From: Aliidiomarina soli
GTDB taxonomy: Bacteria; Pseudomonadota; Gammaproteobacteria; Enterobacterales; Alteromonadaceae
Reading direction: 5' to 3'
DNA: 64,000 nt
Assembly (NCBI RefSeq): GCF_003986975.1
Contig: NZ_PIPO01000005.1
Span: 62,001 to 126,000 of the forward strand
Each line of letters opens with the position of its first letter. Within the stretch, counting starts at the first letter, position 1. The position numbers and the translations under genes were made by a program. Positions 11,360-20,020 of the stretch are shown piece by piece. The notes under the pieces were generated by a model. The model saw only the letters and a list, made by a program, of their open reading frames with translations, was not told the DNA's origin and did not search any database.

Positions 11360-14300
11360 CTAGAGGAAGATCAAATCGCGCTGTGTTGAGTGGCGGCAGG
11401 GCAGATTAAAGAGCTCCTCAACCGCCAGAGCGAGGCGCTCAATGCGCTGCCAGATCTCTAGCATGTAGCGTTGCGAGGGGTCCTGTGCCCGGTTAGCCTC
11501 ACATTGAGCGACTAGACCGGGGCTGACCTCGTCTCCGTTTAGACTGACAACAATTTCCTGCAATATCAGATTGGCCGGGTTCTTCGCCAGCTCGATCTGG
11601 GTACCCGGCAGGTTCTTCACCATTTCAATAAGCTGGGGACGAAGTTCGCTAAGCAGCGGCTCACCAGCCCAGATAATAGCACTGCTGGCATGCAGGTAGG
11701 CCCGGTTGTAGTGCTCGCTGGTGGTTTTCTCCAGGGTCTCGCGTAAAGACTGTAAGTCTGCTACGTCCTCGGTCAGACGCCAGCGTTGATAGTCGATGAC
11801 GAGTTGCCGCACATGGTTCAGCGCTGCGATGTTCGACGGCGACTCATCGAGCAGTTGCTGCACCCGCTCCAGTTGTTGCAGTGGCGGCAGTTGGCGCAGC
11901 TCAGCGGGCGGTGCAAACAGCTGCAAATCTAGCAGTAATAAGCTAAAGAACCGGATCCGCGGGAAGGTGTCGCGACCCTCGACAATTTGTTGATAGGCGC
12001 GCTGGTGCCACTGCGCGTATACCGGATCTTCCTCCGACAGCCGATAAAGCATATGAGCTAACGTCTGCGCATAGTTGTAGGCAATTACTCCATGGTTAGG
12101 AAGTGCCTGGTGGCTTTGTGCCAGATACTCGATGGCGTCCTGTAAACGAAGCCGGGCCTGCTGGTTGTCAAGGTATAAAGCACGATAACGTAGGTTTGCG
12201 CCTACGTTTGCAGCCACCGTGGGAAGGTCTGGTGCAATGCTATAAGCCATCTGCAGTGCGTCTTCATTGCGTTGCCAATAGTGTTCGCTTCGCTCGCCGG
12301 ACGTCAGCTCCGCCATATTCCGATGCTGACTAGCCAGGTTCAGATAGAACGACGGTCCACGGTGCGCCTCGGGAATGCGTTCAGCAATAACCTGAGCGCG
12401 CTGTAACAAGGGTTCGATGCTGCGCCCCAGGTTCGCCAGTGTGGTTTGTTGGGTGCGGATCTGGTTGAGATAACTTAAATGAATGGCGGTAGTTATACGG
12501 GGCTCCGTGCCTCGCTCCTTTGCATAACGAAGGGCAAGTTCATAATGGCGGGTAATTTGACGAACAGCTGTTAATGATTCCTCAGTCGGCTGACTGGTGT
12601 CTCGGCTAAGTAACGAACCCTGATGATGGTGATACATGGGATGCTCGTTGTCTACTTCCCTGGCGTAGTGCAGCTGCTGCTCCGCCAACTGATGCCAGCG
12701 TTCAAGGTTTTCACCGCCAGGCCCGGGGTAATAATGAACCAGCTCCAGGTAGGCCGAGGCGAGTCGAATATAGCTGCCAATCGACGATGGAGTCTGGGCA
12801 GCAAGGTTGTCTCCATAGTATTGCATGCTCTCAATCAGGGCGTCGGTATCGCCAGGCACCTGGCGGACCAGGGTATTGAATAATGCTTCAATCGCTAATG
12901 AAAGGCCGAGCTCGTAGCGGGGGTAAAACCAGCTTGGGAACTTACCGTTTTTCAGGATCGAATCCGCCTCCACTTCGTCACCGTTGAGGTAGGCTCGCAT
13001 GGCGCGCAGGTAATCCGCGGGCAGGTCACTGCGCTCTACACTGTCGAGGTAATGCAGAGCAGGTAAGCGGTGAGTGCTATGGGCCAGCGCTAAGGCGTCT
13101 TCCCGCGAGCTGGCTGACGGCAGATTAAATGCCTGTGAACGGGCAACGGTGTAGAGCCGCTGGTGCACAATCGCCAACGCCATCGCGGTGCTGTCGGAAC
13201 GCTCTCCGAGTTGCCAGGCCTGGGTCAATGCACTTTGCGCTTCCGTATTATTACCCAATTGAACAAAGAGGCGGCCAGCAGAGGCGTAATGATAAGCGCT
13301 CAGCCATTTGGGCAAGTCGTGGGCGCGCTCAACCCATTGCCGCGCAGCGTTTCGCAGTCGCTGCAATTCATCCCGTGAGGCATGTCGTGGCGATCGGTAT
13401 ATCGCGTCGATCTGGCTTTCCAGGCGGGTGACCTGTTCGTGCATGCGAACCTGTTCTAACTGGCGGTCTCTCATATGACTTTGGTAAAAGCCGGCAGCAA
13501 GGATTAATAACAGTCCTATGATGGTGGCTACCAGAACGGTACCGCGCAACCAACGGTTGCGCTGCCACAGTCGCTGGCCGCGGTACCATGGGTTGCGTCG
13601 CAATGAGATGGGTCGCGACTGCAGAAACGCCCGTAAGTCAGCCGCTAATAAAGCGGCATTCGCATAGCGTTGGGTCGGGTCGGGTTGTAAACAATGGCGA
13701 ATAACATACTGTAAATCGCGCGGCAGAGCTTCCAGCGCCTGATCACTGTGCTGGCCGGTTAAGACCATGCGCAGAGTGGCGCCGAGGGCGTAAATGTCGA
13801 TACTGGAGGTTAAGCGCGCGCCCTCAGTAAAACGTTCCGGGGCCATGTAATGCTCGGTTCCGACACCCGACGCAGAGGAATGATGGTGACTATCGGCGAT
13901 GCCAAAGTCGACCAGTACCGCGGTTAACGGATTACTGTCCTCCTGGAGGACGATATTGCCGGGTTTAATATCGCAGTGCACAATGCCTTTTCGATGCGCT
14001 TCTGCGATCGCATCACAGACTTGTGCAATCAGCTCGACGCGCTGACTAATACTGAAATGTTCACGCCAGTGATTGAGGTGCTGGCCTTTAACCAGTGACA
14101 TCACCAGATAGACCGCGTCACCTTCTTCGGCTACTTCATAGACCCTGCAAATATTGGGGTGATCGAGTTGCGCCAGCACACGGCCTTCGGCCAAAAGACG
14201 TTTGCGTTCCTGCAGATCACTGCGGTGAATAAACTTGATAGCGACGTCGCGATGAAGCTGATTATCGTGGGCTTTATAGACCGAGCCGGAGCTGCCATGG

Positions 14301-14437
14301 CCAATTTGTTCAAGGCAGCGATAACGACTGTTGATCGGGTACGGAAATATGCGGCGCGGGGCATCCGTTGCCGAAGGCGAATCCGATGGTTGTGACCCGG
14401 GAATATAAGTGTCCTGGTCGTCATAGGATGACGTCAT
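11360..14437 (-). CDS. Membrane-anchored serine/threonine protein kinase with large C-terminal helical domain
   Basis: 1025 aa from ATG 14437, chosen over 14476 because AGGAAAGGAA stands right before it. N-terminal Hanks-type kinase domain (~38-275): glycine loop GHGSSG (46-51), lysine K68 in VAIKFI, catalytic HCDIKPGN (154-161), DFG (177-179), APE (199-201). One membrane helix (~299-319) precedes about 700 residues of helical, TPR-like sequence rich in AL/YA pairs (for example LGNNTEAQSALTQAWQLGE), presumably periplasmic and sensory. HCD replaces the usual HRD, so activation-loop phosphorylation may not be required. Divergent from a PilZ gene 383 bp away. Confidence 0.9.
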   Translation of the reverse strand: MTSSYDDQDTYIPGSQPSDSPSATDAPRRIFPYPINSRYRCLEQIGHGSSGSVYKAHDNQLHRDVAIKFIHRSDLQERKRLLAEGRVLAQLDHPNICRVYEVAEEGDAVYLVMSLVKGQHLNHWREHFSISQRVELIAQVCDAIAEAHRKGIVHCDIKPGNIVLQEDSNPLTAVLVDFGIADSHHHSSASGVGTEHYMAPERFTEGARLTSSIDIYALGATLRMVLTGQHSDQALEALPRDLQYVIRHCLQPDPTQRYANAALLAADLRAFLQSRPISLRRNPWYRGQRLWQRNRWLRGTVLVATIIGLLLILAAGFYQSHMRDRQLEQVRMHEQVTRLESQIDAIYRSPRHASRDELQRLRNAARQWVERAHDLPKWLSAYHYASAGRLFVQLGNNTEAQSALTQAWQLGERSDSTAMALAIVHQRLYTVARSQAFNLPSASSREDALALAHSTHRLPALHYLDSVERSDLPADYLRAMRAYLNGDEVEADSILKNGKFPSWFYPRYELGLSLAIEALFNTLVRQVPGDTDALIESMQYYGDNLAAQTPSSIGSYIRLASAYLELVHYYPGPGGENLERWHQLAEQQLHYAREVDNEHPMYHHHQGSLLSRDTSQPTEESLTAVRQITRHYELALRYAKERGTEPRITTAIHLSYLNQIRTQQTTLANLGRSIEPLLQRAQVIAERIPEAHRGPSFYLNLASQHRNMAELTSGERSEHYWQRNEDALQMAYSIAPDLPTVAANVGANLRYRALYLDNQQARLRLQDAIEYLAQSHQALPNHGVIAYNYAQTLAHMLYRLSEEDPVYAQWHQRAYQQIVEGRDTFPRIRFFSLLLLDLQLFAPPAELRQLPPLQQLERVQQLLDESPSNIAALNHVRQLVIDYQRWRLTEDVADLQSLRETLEKTTSEHYNRAYLHASSAIIWAGEPLLSELRPQLIEMVKNLPGTQIELAKNPANLILQEIVVSLNGDEVSPGLVAQCEANRAQDPSQRYMLEIWQRIERLALAVEELFNLPCRHSTQRDLIFL

Positions 14438-14820
14438 TGAAGTTCCTTTCCTTATACCATGCGCCGATTGTATCAATCTTTTAACGTAAATTAAGTATAT
14501 TCACGGTAATTGACGTCGATTATCGATACGGTAAAGGGGCTCGAACGACTAATGTTAGCACTCACTCTGAAGCTGTTAGTTGCGCTGTATCAGTATTGGG
14601 TTATCGGGCAAACCTGGTCTGCGCCTTGCACTCACTACGTAAGTGGGGGCGGTGGTGACTTTCGCGTTCGAATATACCAGCCTTTGACGTGCCACCGCTG
14701 CCCTCACTCCTGCCTCTGCAAGTTTTTTAACCCCGTCTTTTATGTTTTCGATAAGGTGCTTGATATAGACAACAATCGCACCGACAATAGGGTTCTATTG
14801 CAGGTAGTACAGGGAAAGGA
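14438..14820. other. 383-bp divergent intergenic region, kinase/PilZ
   Basis: AT-rich next to the kinase gene, so promoters for both genes are likely here. The only open frame (TTG start at 14510, 104 codons) runs into the PilZ gene, lacks a Shine-Dalgarno sequence and has no family I recognise, so no gene is called. No clear operator or terminator was seen. Confidence 0.4.
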
Positions 14821-15525
14821 ATGACCGAGTTAAATATGTCCGTGGCAATGAAGTCTATCCCCGTCGATCTCGAGGTTGTAATGGGGATGCAAAGCCACCG
14901 GATTAGAGCCACCTGGGTTGGACAGCGGGAAGGTGAATACCTGGTTATCGATTTACCACGCAAATATACCTGGCGTGATCTGCAGGAGTGGTTCTATAAC
15001 GCGACATCTGTAGTGGTGCGTGGAGTGCTGGCAACGGGTCAGGTCTTCGCCGCTGAAAGCCGGGTGCTGGGAATGGTTGCGAAACCTTATCGACAGCTTT
15101 ACTTGTCGGCGCCTGACAAGCTGGAAGAGCGTTCACTGCGCAAAGTGCCACGCATTCAGGTCGATATTGACGCCAAGCTGAGTTTCGCCGCGGAGCTTCC
15201 AAAGCCGTCGGGCGTGCCCGCGGATTTTACGGGCTTACGAGGCCGGGTGACCGACTTGTCGCGCACCGGAATTGCCTTTGAAAGTTCAGAGAAACTGCCC
15301 TTTGTGCGCGAGCTTTTTATGAATAAGCTGGTCGATCTTGAATTATTTGACGAAGGCCAGTCGTTAAACAGCGTATTGGGTGAAGCAAAAAGTTGCCGGG
15401 TGACCGACAGTGGCTTGCTTAATTTCGGTATTGCAGTCGATACCCGTAACCGTGATTATGCGCAGGCATTGGGTCAGCTGATCCTTGCATCCCGTCATAT
15501 TAAAGCCGTATTACGCGGTGAATAG
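14821..15525 (+). CDS. PilZ domain protein, putative c-di-GMP receptor (YcgR-type architecture)
   Basis: 234 aa, soluble. The N-terminal ~100 residues resemble the YcgR-N/flagellar-brake module (VVMGMQSHRIRATWVGQREGEYLVIDLP). The C-terminal PilZ domain carries the c-di-GMP motif: an RxxxR-like RKVPR at ~107-111, followed by DLSRTGIAFE (D/NxSxxG). Both halves of the binding signature are present, so c-di-GMP binding is likely. An adjacent AGGGAAAGGA precedes the ATG; a second start at 14836 is possible. No flagellar or cellulose genes are nearby. Divergence from the membrane kinase hints at a shared signalling role, which is inference. Confidence 0.88.
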   Translation: MTELNMSVAMKSIPVDLEVVMGMQSHRIRATWVGQREGEYLVIDLPRKYTWRDLQEWFYNATSVVVRGVLATGQVFAAESRVLGMVAKPYRQLYLSAPDKLEERSLRKVPRIQVDIDAKLSFAAELPKPSGVPADFTGLRGRVTDLSRTGIAFESSEKLPFVRELFMNKLVDLELFDEGQSLNSVLGEAKSCRVTDSGLLNFGIAVDTRNRDYAQALGQLILASRHIKAVLRGE

Positions 15526-15676
15526 CACAGAATTTTGAGCAACTTAATGCTAACCCAGATCGAATTCTGATCTTGGGGTTTACAGCACAGGGTTATTTGT
15601 TTAAAATTCAGCACCAATTTTATTCGTAGTGGTTAAAAGTTAACCAGCAGCCAAAGTATCTTGAGGTGAGATTTTA

Positions 15677-15892
15677 ATGCCAGTAATTAAAGTGAAAGAA
15701 AACGAACCGTTTGACGTAGCATTGCGTCGCTTCAAGCGTTCATGCGAAAAAGCAGGTGTGTTGTCAGAAGTTCGCAGCCGTGAATTTTTTGAAAAACCAA
15801 CTGCAGAGCGCAAGCGTAAGAAAGCAGCTGCGGTAAAGCGTCACGCTAAGAAGTTGTCGCGCGAAAACGCTCGCCGTACGCGTTTGTACTAA
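15677..15892 (+). CDS. rpsU: 30S ribosomal protein S21
   Basis: 71 aa, exact family length, beginning [20 protein letters not shown] and ending in a very basic tail ([24 protein letters not shown]). It is the first gene of the macromolecular-synthesis operon rpsU-dnaG-rpoD. GAGGTGA stands 8 nt before the ATG. S21 has a role in translation initiation on the 30S subunit. Confidence 0.98.
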   Translation: MPVIKVKENEPFDVALRRFKRSCEKAGVLSEVRSREFFEKPTAERKRKKAAAVKRHAKKLSRENARRTRLY

Positions 15893-15960
15893 GGTTTTCT
15901 TTCTGGGGTCTTTCTGGCGTCCTGCTCTGGCGCTGAAAAAGCCGCCAGGCAGACAGAAAA

Positions 15961-15985
15961 ACCGTGCTCCAGGCACGGTTTTTTT
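15961..15985 (+). terminator. Intrinsic terminator between rpsU and dnaG
   Basis: ACCGTGC (15961-15967) pairs with GCACGGT (15973-15979) around a 5-nt loop, followed by T7. As in E. coli, it should let most transcripts end after rpsU, so S21 is made in excess over primase. Confidence 0.92.
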
Positions 15986-16081
15986 ATGTCTTAGGGAATG
16001 CCTTAGGGAATACGTTAGCAAAGCAGTTGGCTGAGAATGGCAACGCTAGGTTTCATCGAATGAAGCGAGTAAAGTAAGGGT

Positions 16082-17830
16082 ATGGCTGGACTCATTCCAA
16101 AAGACTTTATTCAGGATCTAATCGCCCGCGCTGATGTTGTTGAGGTGGTAGATTCGCGTGTCCGTTTGAAAAAAGCAGGCCGCAACTACCAGGCCTGCTG
16201 CCCGTTCCATAATGAGAAATCCCCCAGCTTCACCGTCGCCCCTGACAAGCAGTTTTATCACTGCTTCGGGTGTGGTGCCCACGGTAATGCGATTGATTTC
16301 ATCATGGAGTATGACGGCCTCGACTTTCCGGATGCGGTTGAAGAGCTGGCGTCGATGATGGGGGTTGAAGTGCCCCGTGAACAAGGTAGTGGGACTGGCA
16401 AACCAGTTGATAAACAGCAACAGGCCGATGACTACGCACTGATGGAAAGCTGTGCCCGGTTTTTTGCCCAACAATTGCGTAGCCACCCGCAAAAAGACCG
16501 GGTTATTAGCTACCTGAAAGGCCGTGGGCTCAGTGGCGAAACCGTGAAAGCCTTTGATATCGGCTATGCGCCGGATGACTGGGACGCGGTGCTAAAGCAA
16601 TTTGGTGGCAACAAGAGTGTGCAACAGCAATTGCTGTCGTTGAAACTGATCACAGAGAATGATCGCGGGCGGCGTTATGACTTTTTCCGTGACCGGATCA
16701 TGTTTCCGATCCGTGATCGACGTGGCCGGGTGGTCGGCTTTGGGGGCCGGGTGCTTGATCAGGGCGAACCCAAATACCTGAATTCGCCGGAAACCCGGAT
16801 CTTTCACAAAGGTCGCGAGCTCTATGGCTTCTGGCAGGTCAAACAGGCTCATAAGCAAATAGAAAGTGTGGTGCTGGTGGAAGGCTACATGGATGTGGTG
16901 GCGCTGGCTCAGCATGGCGTTACCAATGCGGTGGCGTCGCTGGGAACGGCGGCGACCTCCGATCATTTGCAGTTGCTGTTCCGCCACAGCCCTGTGGTGG
17001 TGTGTTGTTTTGATGGTGATCGTGCTGGCCGGGATGCGGCATGGCGAGCCATGGAAAACGCACTGCCGCTGTTAAAAGACGGCGTCGACATGCGCTTCTT
17101 ATTTTTGCCGGACGGGGAAGATCCGGATTCCCTGGTTCAGCGCGAAGGTCAGGCGGGATTTGAAAAACAGTTAAAGAATGCTCGTCCGCTGACCGATTAC
17201 TTTTTCGACCATTTAAAAACGTTGCATGATATTGGCACTTCAGCTGGCCGTACCGGGCTTGCAGGGCAGGCGGAGAGTCTGATTGAGCGGGTTTTAAGCG
17301 ATAATTTTAAAGCAGAATTACGCACTCAGTTGAATACATTACTTGGCCGCAACGCAGAAGTTGAGAGTCTAAGCTTGAAAAAAGCGGTCACCGGCTCCAC
17401 TAAACGTACAGCGGCGAGCACATCGAAACAGATGACGCCGGTATTGCGTGCGATGGGCCTGCTGGTGCAATACCCCTATTTGGGGAAAACAGTAGCGGTC
17501 CACGACGAATTGGTCGACCTGAATATGGATGGCGCCAAAATATTCGTCGCGTTGCACAAGCAGTGCCATGAAAAAGACCTCAGCACCGCGCAATTAATGG
17601 AAAGCTGGCGCGATACCCGTTACGCAGACAGTTTGCGGCGTTTAGCAAGCTGGCAGCACGGAGTGCTTGAGGAGAACGTGGAAAAGGAGTTCGGGGAAAC
17701 TTATTTGTTCCTCATCGACAGTTATCTGGAACAACGGCTGCAGGTTTTGCAGTCGTTAAGCGGGGAACAACTAACCCGTGAAAAACTTACGGAAATCGAG
17801 CAGTTACTGAAGTTACTGAAAGGCCGGTAG
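16082..17830 (+). CDS. dnaG: DNA primase
   Basis: Synthesises RNA primers for replication, working with DnaB helicase. 582 aa, as in E. coli. N-terminal CHC2 zinc finger with C40, H43, C61 and C64; the RNA-polymerase core with DFFRDRIMFPIRDRRGRVVGFGGRVL; the TOPRIM site with VEGYMD and FDGDRAGRDAA; and a C-terminal helicase-binding domain (~430-582) ending LTEIEQLLKLLKGR. The upstream SD is weak (GTAAGG), consistent with low expression. Confidence 0.97.
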   Translation: MAGLIPKDFIQDLIARADVVEVVDSRVRLKKAGRNYQACCPFHNEKSPSFTVAPDKQFYHCFGCGAHGNAIDFIMEYDGLDFPDAVEELASMMGVEVPREQGSGTGKPVDKQQQADDYALMESCARFFAQQLRSHPQKDRVISYLKGRGLSGETVKAFDIGYAPDDWDAVLKQFGGNKSVQQQLLSLKLITENDRGRRYDFFRDRIMFPIRDRRGRVVGFGGRVLDQGEPKYLNSPETRIFHKGRELYGFWQVKQAHKQIESVVLVEGYMDVVALAQHGVTNAVASLGTAATSDHLQLLFRHSPVVVCCFDGDRAGRDAAWRAMENALPLLKDGVDMRFLFLPDGEDPDSLVQREGQAGFEKQLKNARPLTDYFFDHLKTLHDIGTSAGRTGLAGQAESLIERVLSDNFKAELRTQLNTLLGRNAEVESLSLKKAVTGSTKRTAASTSKQMTPVLRAMGLLVQYPYLGKTVAVHDELVDLNMDGAKIFVALHKQCHEKDLSTAQLMESWRDTRYADSLRRLASWQHGVLEENVEKEFGETYLFLIDSYLEQRLQVLQSLSGEQLTREKLTEIEQLLKLLKGR

Positions 17831-17897
17831 AAAGCGCTTTTACCTAGCTTGGGTTAGGGCAAAAGTTAAACTAAAACTGGCCCGGAAACGTATATTT

Positions 17898-17906
17898 TGG
17901 TATAAT
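17898..17906 (+). promoter_or_regulatory. Extended -10 promoter for rpoD
   Basis: TGGTATAAT is a consensus extended -10 element (TATAAT at 17901-17906), 51 bp before the rpoD start codon. The -35 region at the usual distance is poor (TGGCCC), as is common with extended -10 promoters. It would allow rpoD to be transcribed apart from dnaG. Confidence 0.65.
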
Positions 17907-17956
17907 GCTTGGTCATTCCATGAATTCTCAAGTCATTTTCTGAGGTGATCGTCTGT

Positions 17957-19792
17957 ATGCAGACTCGGCAGTCGCAATTAAAACTTCTTATTGCTAAAGG
18001 TAAAGAGCAAGGTTACTTAACCTTTGCAGAAGTGAATGACCACTTACCACAAGATATCGTTGATTCGGATCAGATCGAAGATATTATCCGGATGATCAAC
18101 GATATGGGTATCAAGGTGTTTGAAAGCGCACCTGATGCCGATGACTTGATGATGAGTGAAGACAACGCGGACGAAGATGCAGCAGAAGCTGCAGCGGCCG
18201 CTCTTGCGACTGTGGAAAGCGAAATTGGTCGTACTACGGACCCGGTACGCATGTACATGCGTGAAATGGGTACGGTAGAGCTGTTAACCCGCGAAGGCGA
18301 AATCGTCATCGCTAAACGCATCGAAGAGGGTATTAATCAGGTTCAGTGCTCTGTTGCAGAGTACCCTGAAGCGATTAACTTCCTGCTTGAACAGTGGGAT
18401 GCCTACGAAGCTGAAGAAATCCGTCTAACTGAAATCATCTCTGGTTTTATTGACCCGAACGAGGTTGATGAAGCGCCTGTTAGTGCAACCCACGTGGGTT
18501 CAGAGCTAAGCAACGAACAGTTGAAAGACGAAGACGGCGACGATGACTCCGATGAGGACGATGAAGACAGCGCAGATACCGGTATTGATCCGGAATTTGC
18601 CCGCGAGCAGTTTACTGCCCTACGTGATCAGTACGAGACCACTCGGCAGGTTATCGCTAAGCATGGTCGTGACGACAAGCGTGCTCGGGTTGAAATCGAT
18701 GAACTGAGCGAGCTGTTTAAACAGTTCCGCCTGGTACCAAAACAGTTTGATCGCCTGGTGGCCGACATGCGCGCGATGATGAATCGTGTCCGTGTTCAGG
18801 AACGTTTGATCATGAAGCTCTGCATCGAGCATGCGAATGTGCCAAAGCGCACCTTTGTTCAGGCCTTTGCAGGCAATGAAAATTCAATGGCATGGTTCGA
18901 GCAGTTAGTTGATTCGAAGCAAAACTACTCGGCTGTGCTGAAAGAACAACGCTACGAAGTTGAGCGTTGCATTGGTAAGTTAGTGGCGGTGGAAGAAGAA
19001 ACCGGGCTGACCATTACCAAAGTGAAAGACATTAACCGTCGTATGTCGATCGGTGAAGCGAAAGCACGCCGGGCGAAGAAAGAAATGGTTGAAGCCAACC
19101 TGCGACTGGTTATTTCGATTGCAAAGAAATACACCAACCGCGGTTTGCAGTTCCTCGACCTGATCCAGGAAGGTAATATCGGCTTGATGAAAGCAGTCGA
19201 TAAGTTTGAATACCGTCGTGGTTACAAGTTCTCGACCTACGCAACCTGGTGGATCCGTCAGGCAATTACCCGTTCTATTGCCGACCAGGCACGGACCATT
19301 CGTATTCCGGTGCACATGATCGAAACCATCAACAAACTGAACCGTATTTCACGGCAGATGTTGCAGGAAATGGGTCGTGAGCCATTACCGGAAGAACTGG
19401 CAGAGCGTATGCTGATGCCGGAAGACAAGATCCGCAAAGTACTGAAGATCGCGAAAGAGCCGATTTCAATGGAAACCCCAATCGGCGATGACGAAGATTC
19501 GCATTTGGGTGACTTCATTGAAGACACCACACTCGACTTACCAGTCGATGCTGCGACCTCAGAAAGTCTGATGAACGCGGTGCGTGAAGTTCTGGGTGGC
19601 TTGACCGCTCGCGAAGCGAAAGTGTTACGCATGCGTTTTGGTATCGATATGAATACCGACCATACGCTGGAAGAAGTGGGCAAACAGTTCGATGTTACCC
19701 GCGAGCGTATCCGTCAGATCGAGGCCAAAGCACTACGCAAGCTGCGTCACCCAAGTCGCAGCGAACAGCTGAAAAGCTTTCTCGACGAATAG
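17957..19792 (+). CDS. rpoD: RNA polymerase primary sigma factor sigma-70
   Basis: 611 aa housekeeping sigma factor. I start at ATG 17957 ([20 protein letters not shown]), 8 nt after TGAGGTGA; an in-frame GTG at 17945 overlaps that site. Region 1.1 is followed by region 1.2 ([20 protein letters not shown]), an acidic non-conserved insert ([17 protein letters not shown], ~195-211), regions 2.1-2.4 (the -10-recognising [20 protein letters not shown]), region 3 and region 4.2 with the -35-recognising helix [20 protein letters not shown]. Last gene of rpsU-dnaG-rpoD. Confidence 0.98.
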   Translation: MQTRQSQLKLLIAKGKEQGYLTFAEVNDHLPQDIVDSDQIEDIIRMINDMGIKVFESAPDADDLMMSEDNADEDAAEAAAAALATVESEIGRTTDPVRMYMREMGTVELLTREGEIVIAKRIEEGINQVQCSVAEYPEAINFLLEQWDAYEAEEIRLTEIISGFIDPNEVDEAPVSATHVGSELSNEQLKDEDGDDDSDEDDEDSADTGIDPEFAREQFTALRDQYETTRQVIAKHGRDDKRARVEIDELSELFKQFRLVPKQFDRLVADMRAMMNRVRVQERLIMKLCIEHANVPKRTFVQAFAGNENSMAWFEQLVDSKQNYSAVLKEQRYEVERCIGKLVAVEEETGLTITKVKDINRRMSIGEAKARRAKKEMVEANLRLVISIAKKYTNRGLQFLDLIQEGNIGLMKAVDKFEYRRGYKFSTYATWWIRQAITRSIADQARTIRIPVHMIETINKLNRISRQMLQEMGREPLPEELAERMLMPEDKIRKVLKIAKEPISMETPIGDDEDSHLGDFIEDTTLDLPVDAATSESLMNAVREVLGGLTAREAKVLRMRFGIDMNTDHTLEEVGKQFDVTRERIRQIEAKALRKLRHPSRSEQLKSFLDE

Positions 19793-19826
19793 AATCAAGC
19801 AGAAACAGGTTTTCTGTTGAAAAATG

Positions 19827-19851
19827 CCCGCTTTATAGCGGGTATTTTTTT
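19827..19851 (+). terminator. Intrinsic terminator after rpoD
   Basis: CCCGC (19827-19831) pairs with GCGGG (19838-19842) around TTTATA, followed by TA and T7. Confidence 0.9.
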
Positions 19852-19915
19852 GCCTTAAACTAGACGATCGTCTGATATTCATTTCTTTTATGTTAGCTAT
19901 TTTTGTTTTTGACAG

Positions 19916-19947
19916 AATATTTACATAACAACCGTTGTGTAAATATT
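19916..19947. repeat. 32-bp dyad upstream of TonB-dependent receptor gene
   Basis: AATATTTACA (19916-19925) and TGTAAATATT (19938-19947) are perfect inverted arms. The 12-bp centre itself contains ACAAC/TTGT-type symmetry. It ends 73 bp before the receptor ATG, a suitable place for an operator. Two smaller palindromes lie nearby: AGACGATCGTCT (19862-19873) and CAAGTAACTTG within 19956-19978. The regulator is unknown. Confidence 0.45.
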
Positions 19948-20020
19948 ACTAAAATGTAACAAGTAACTTGCACGTTACGAAAATACATGGCTCTGCCACA
20001 AAAAAACAAGGATAACAAAG

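Noticed and set aside
14510-14824. 104-codon plus-strand frame that faintly suggested a YidD-like start (KLLVALYQYW)
   Set aside because: TTG start without SD, no CxF.P.C motif of YidD, and it runs into the PilZ gene.
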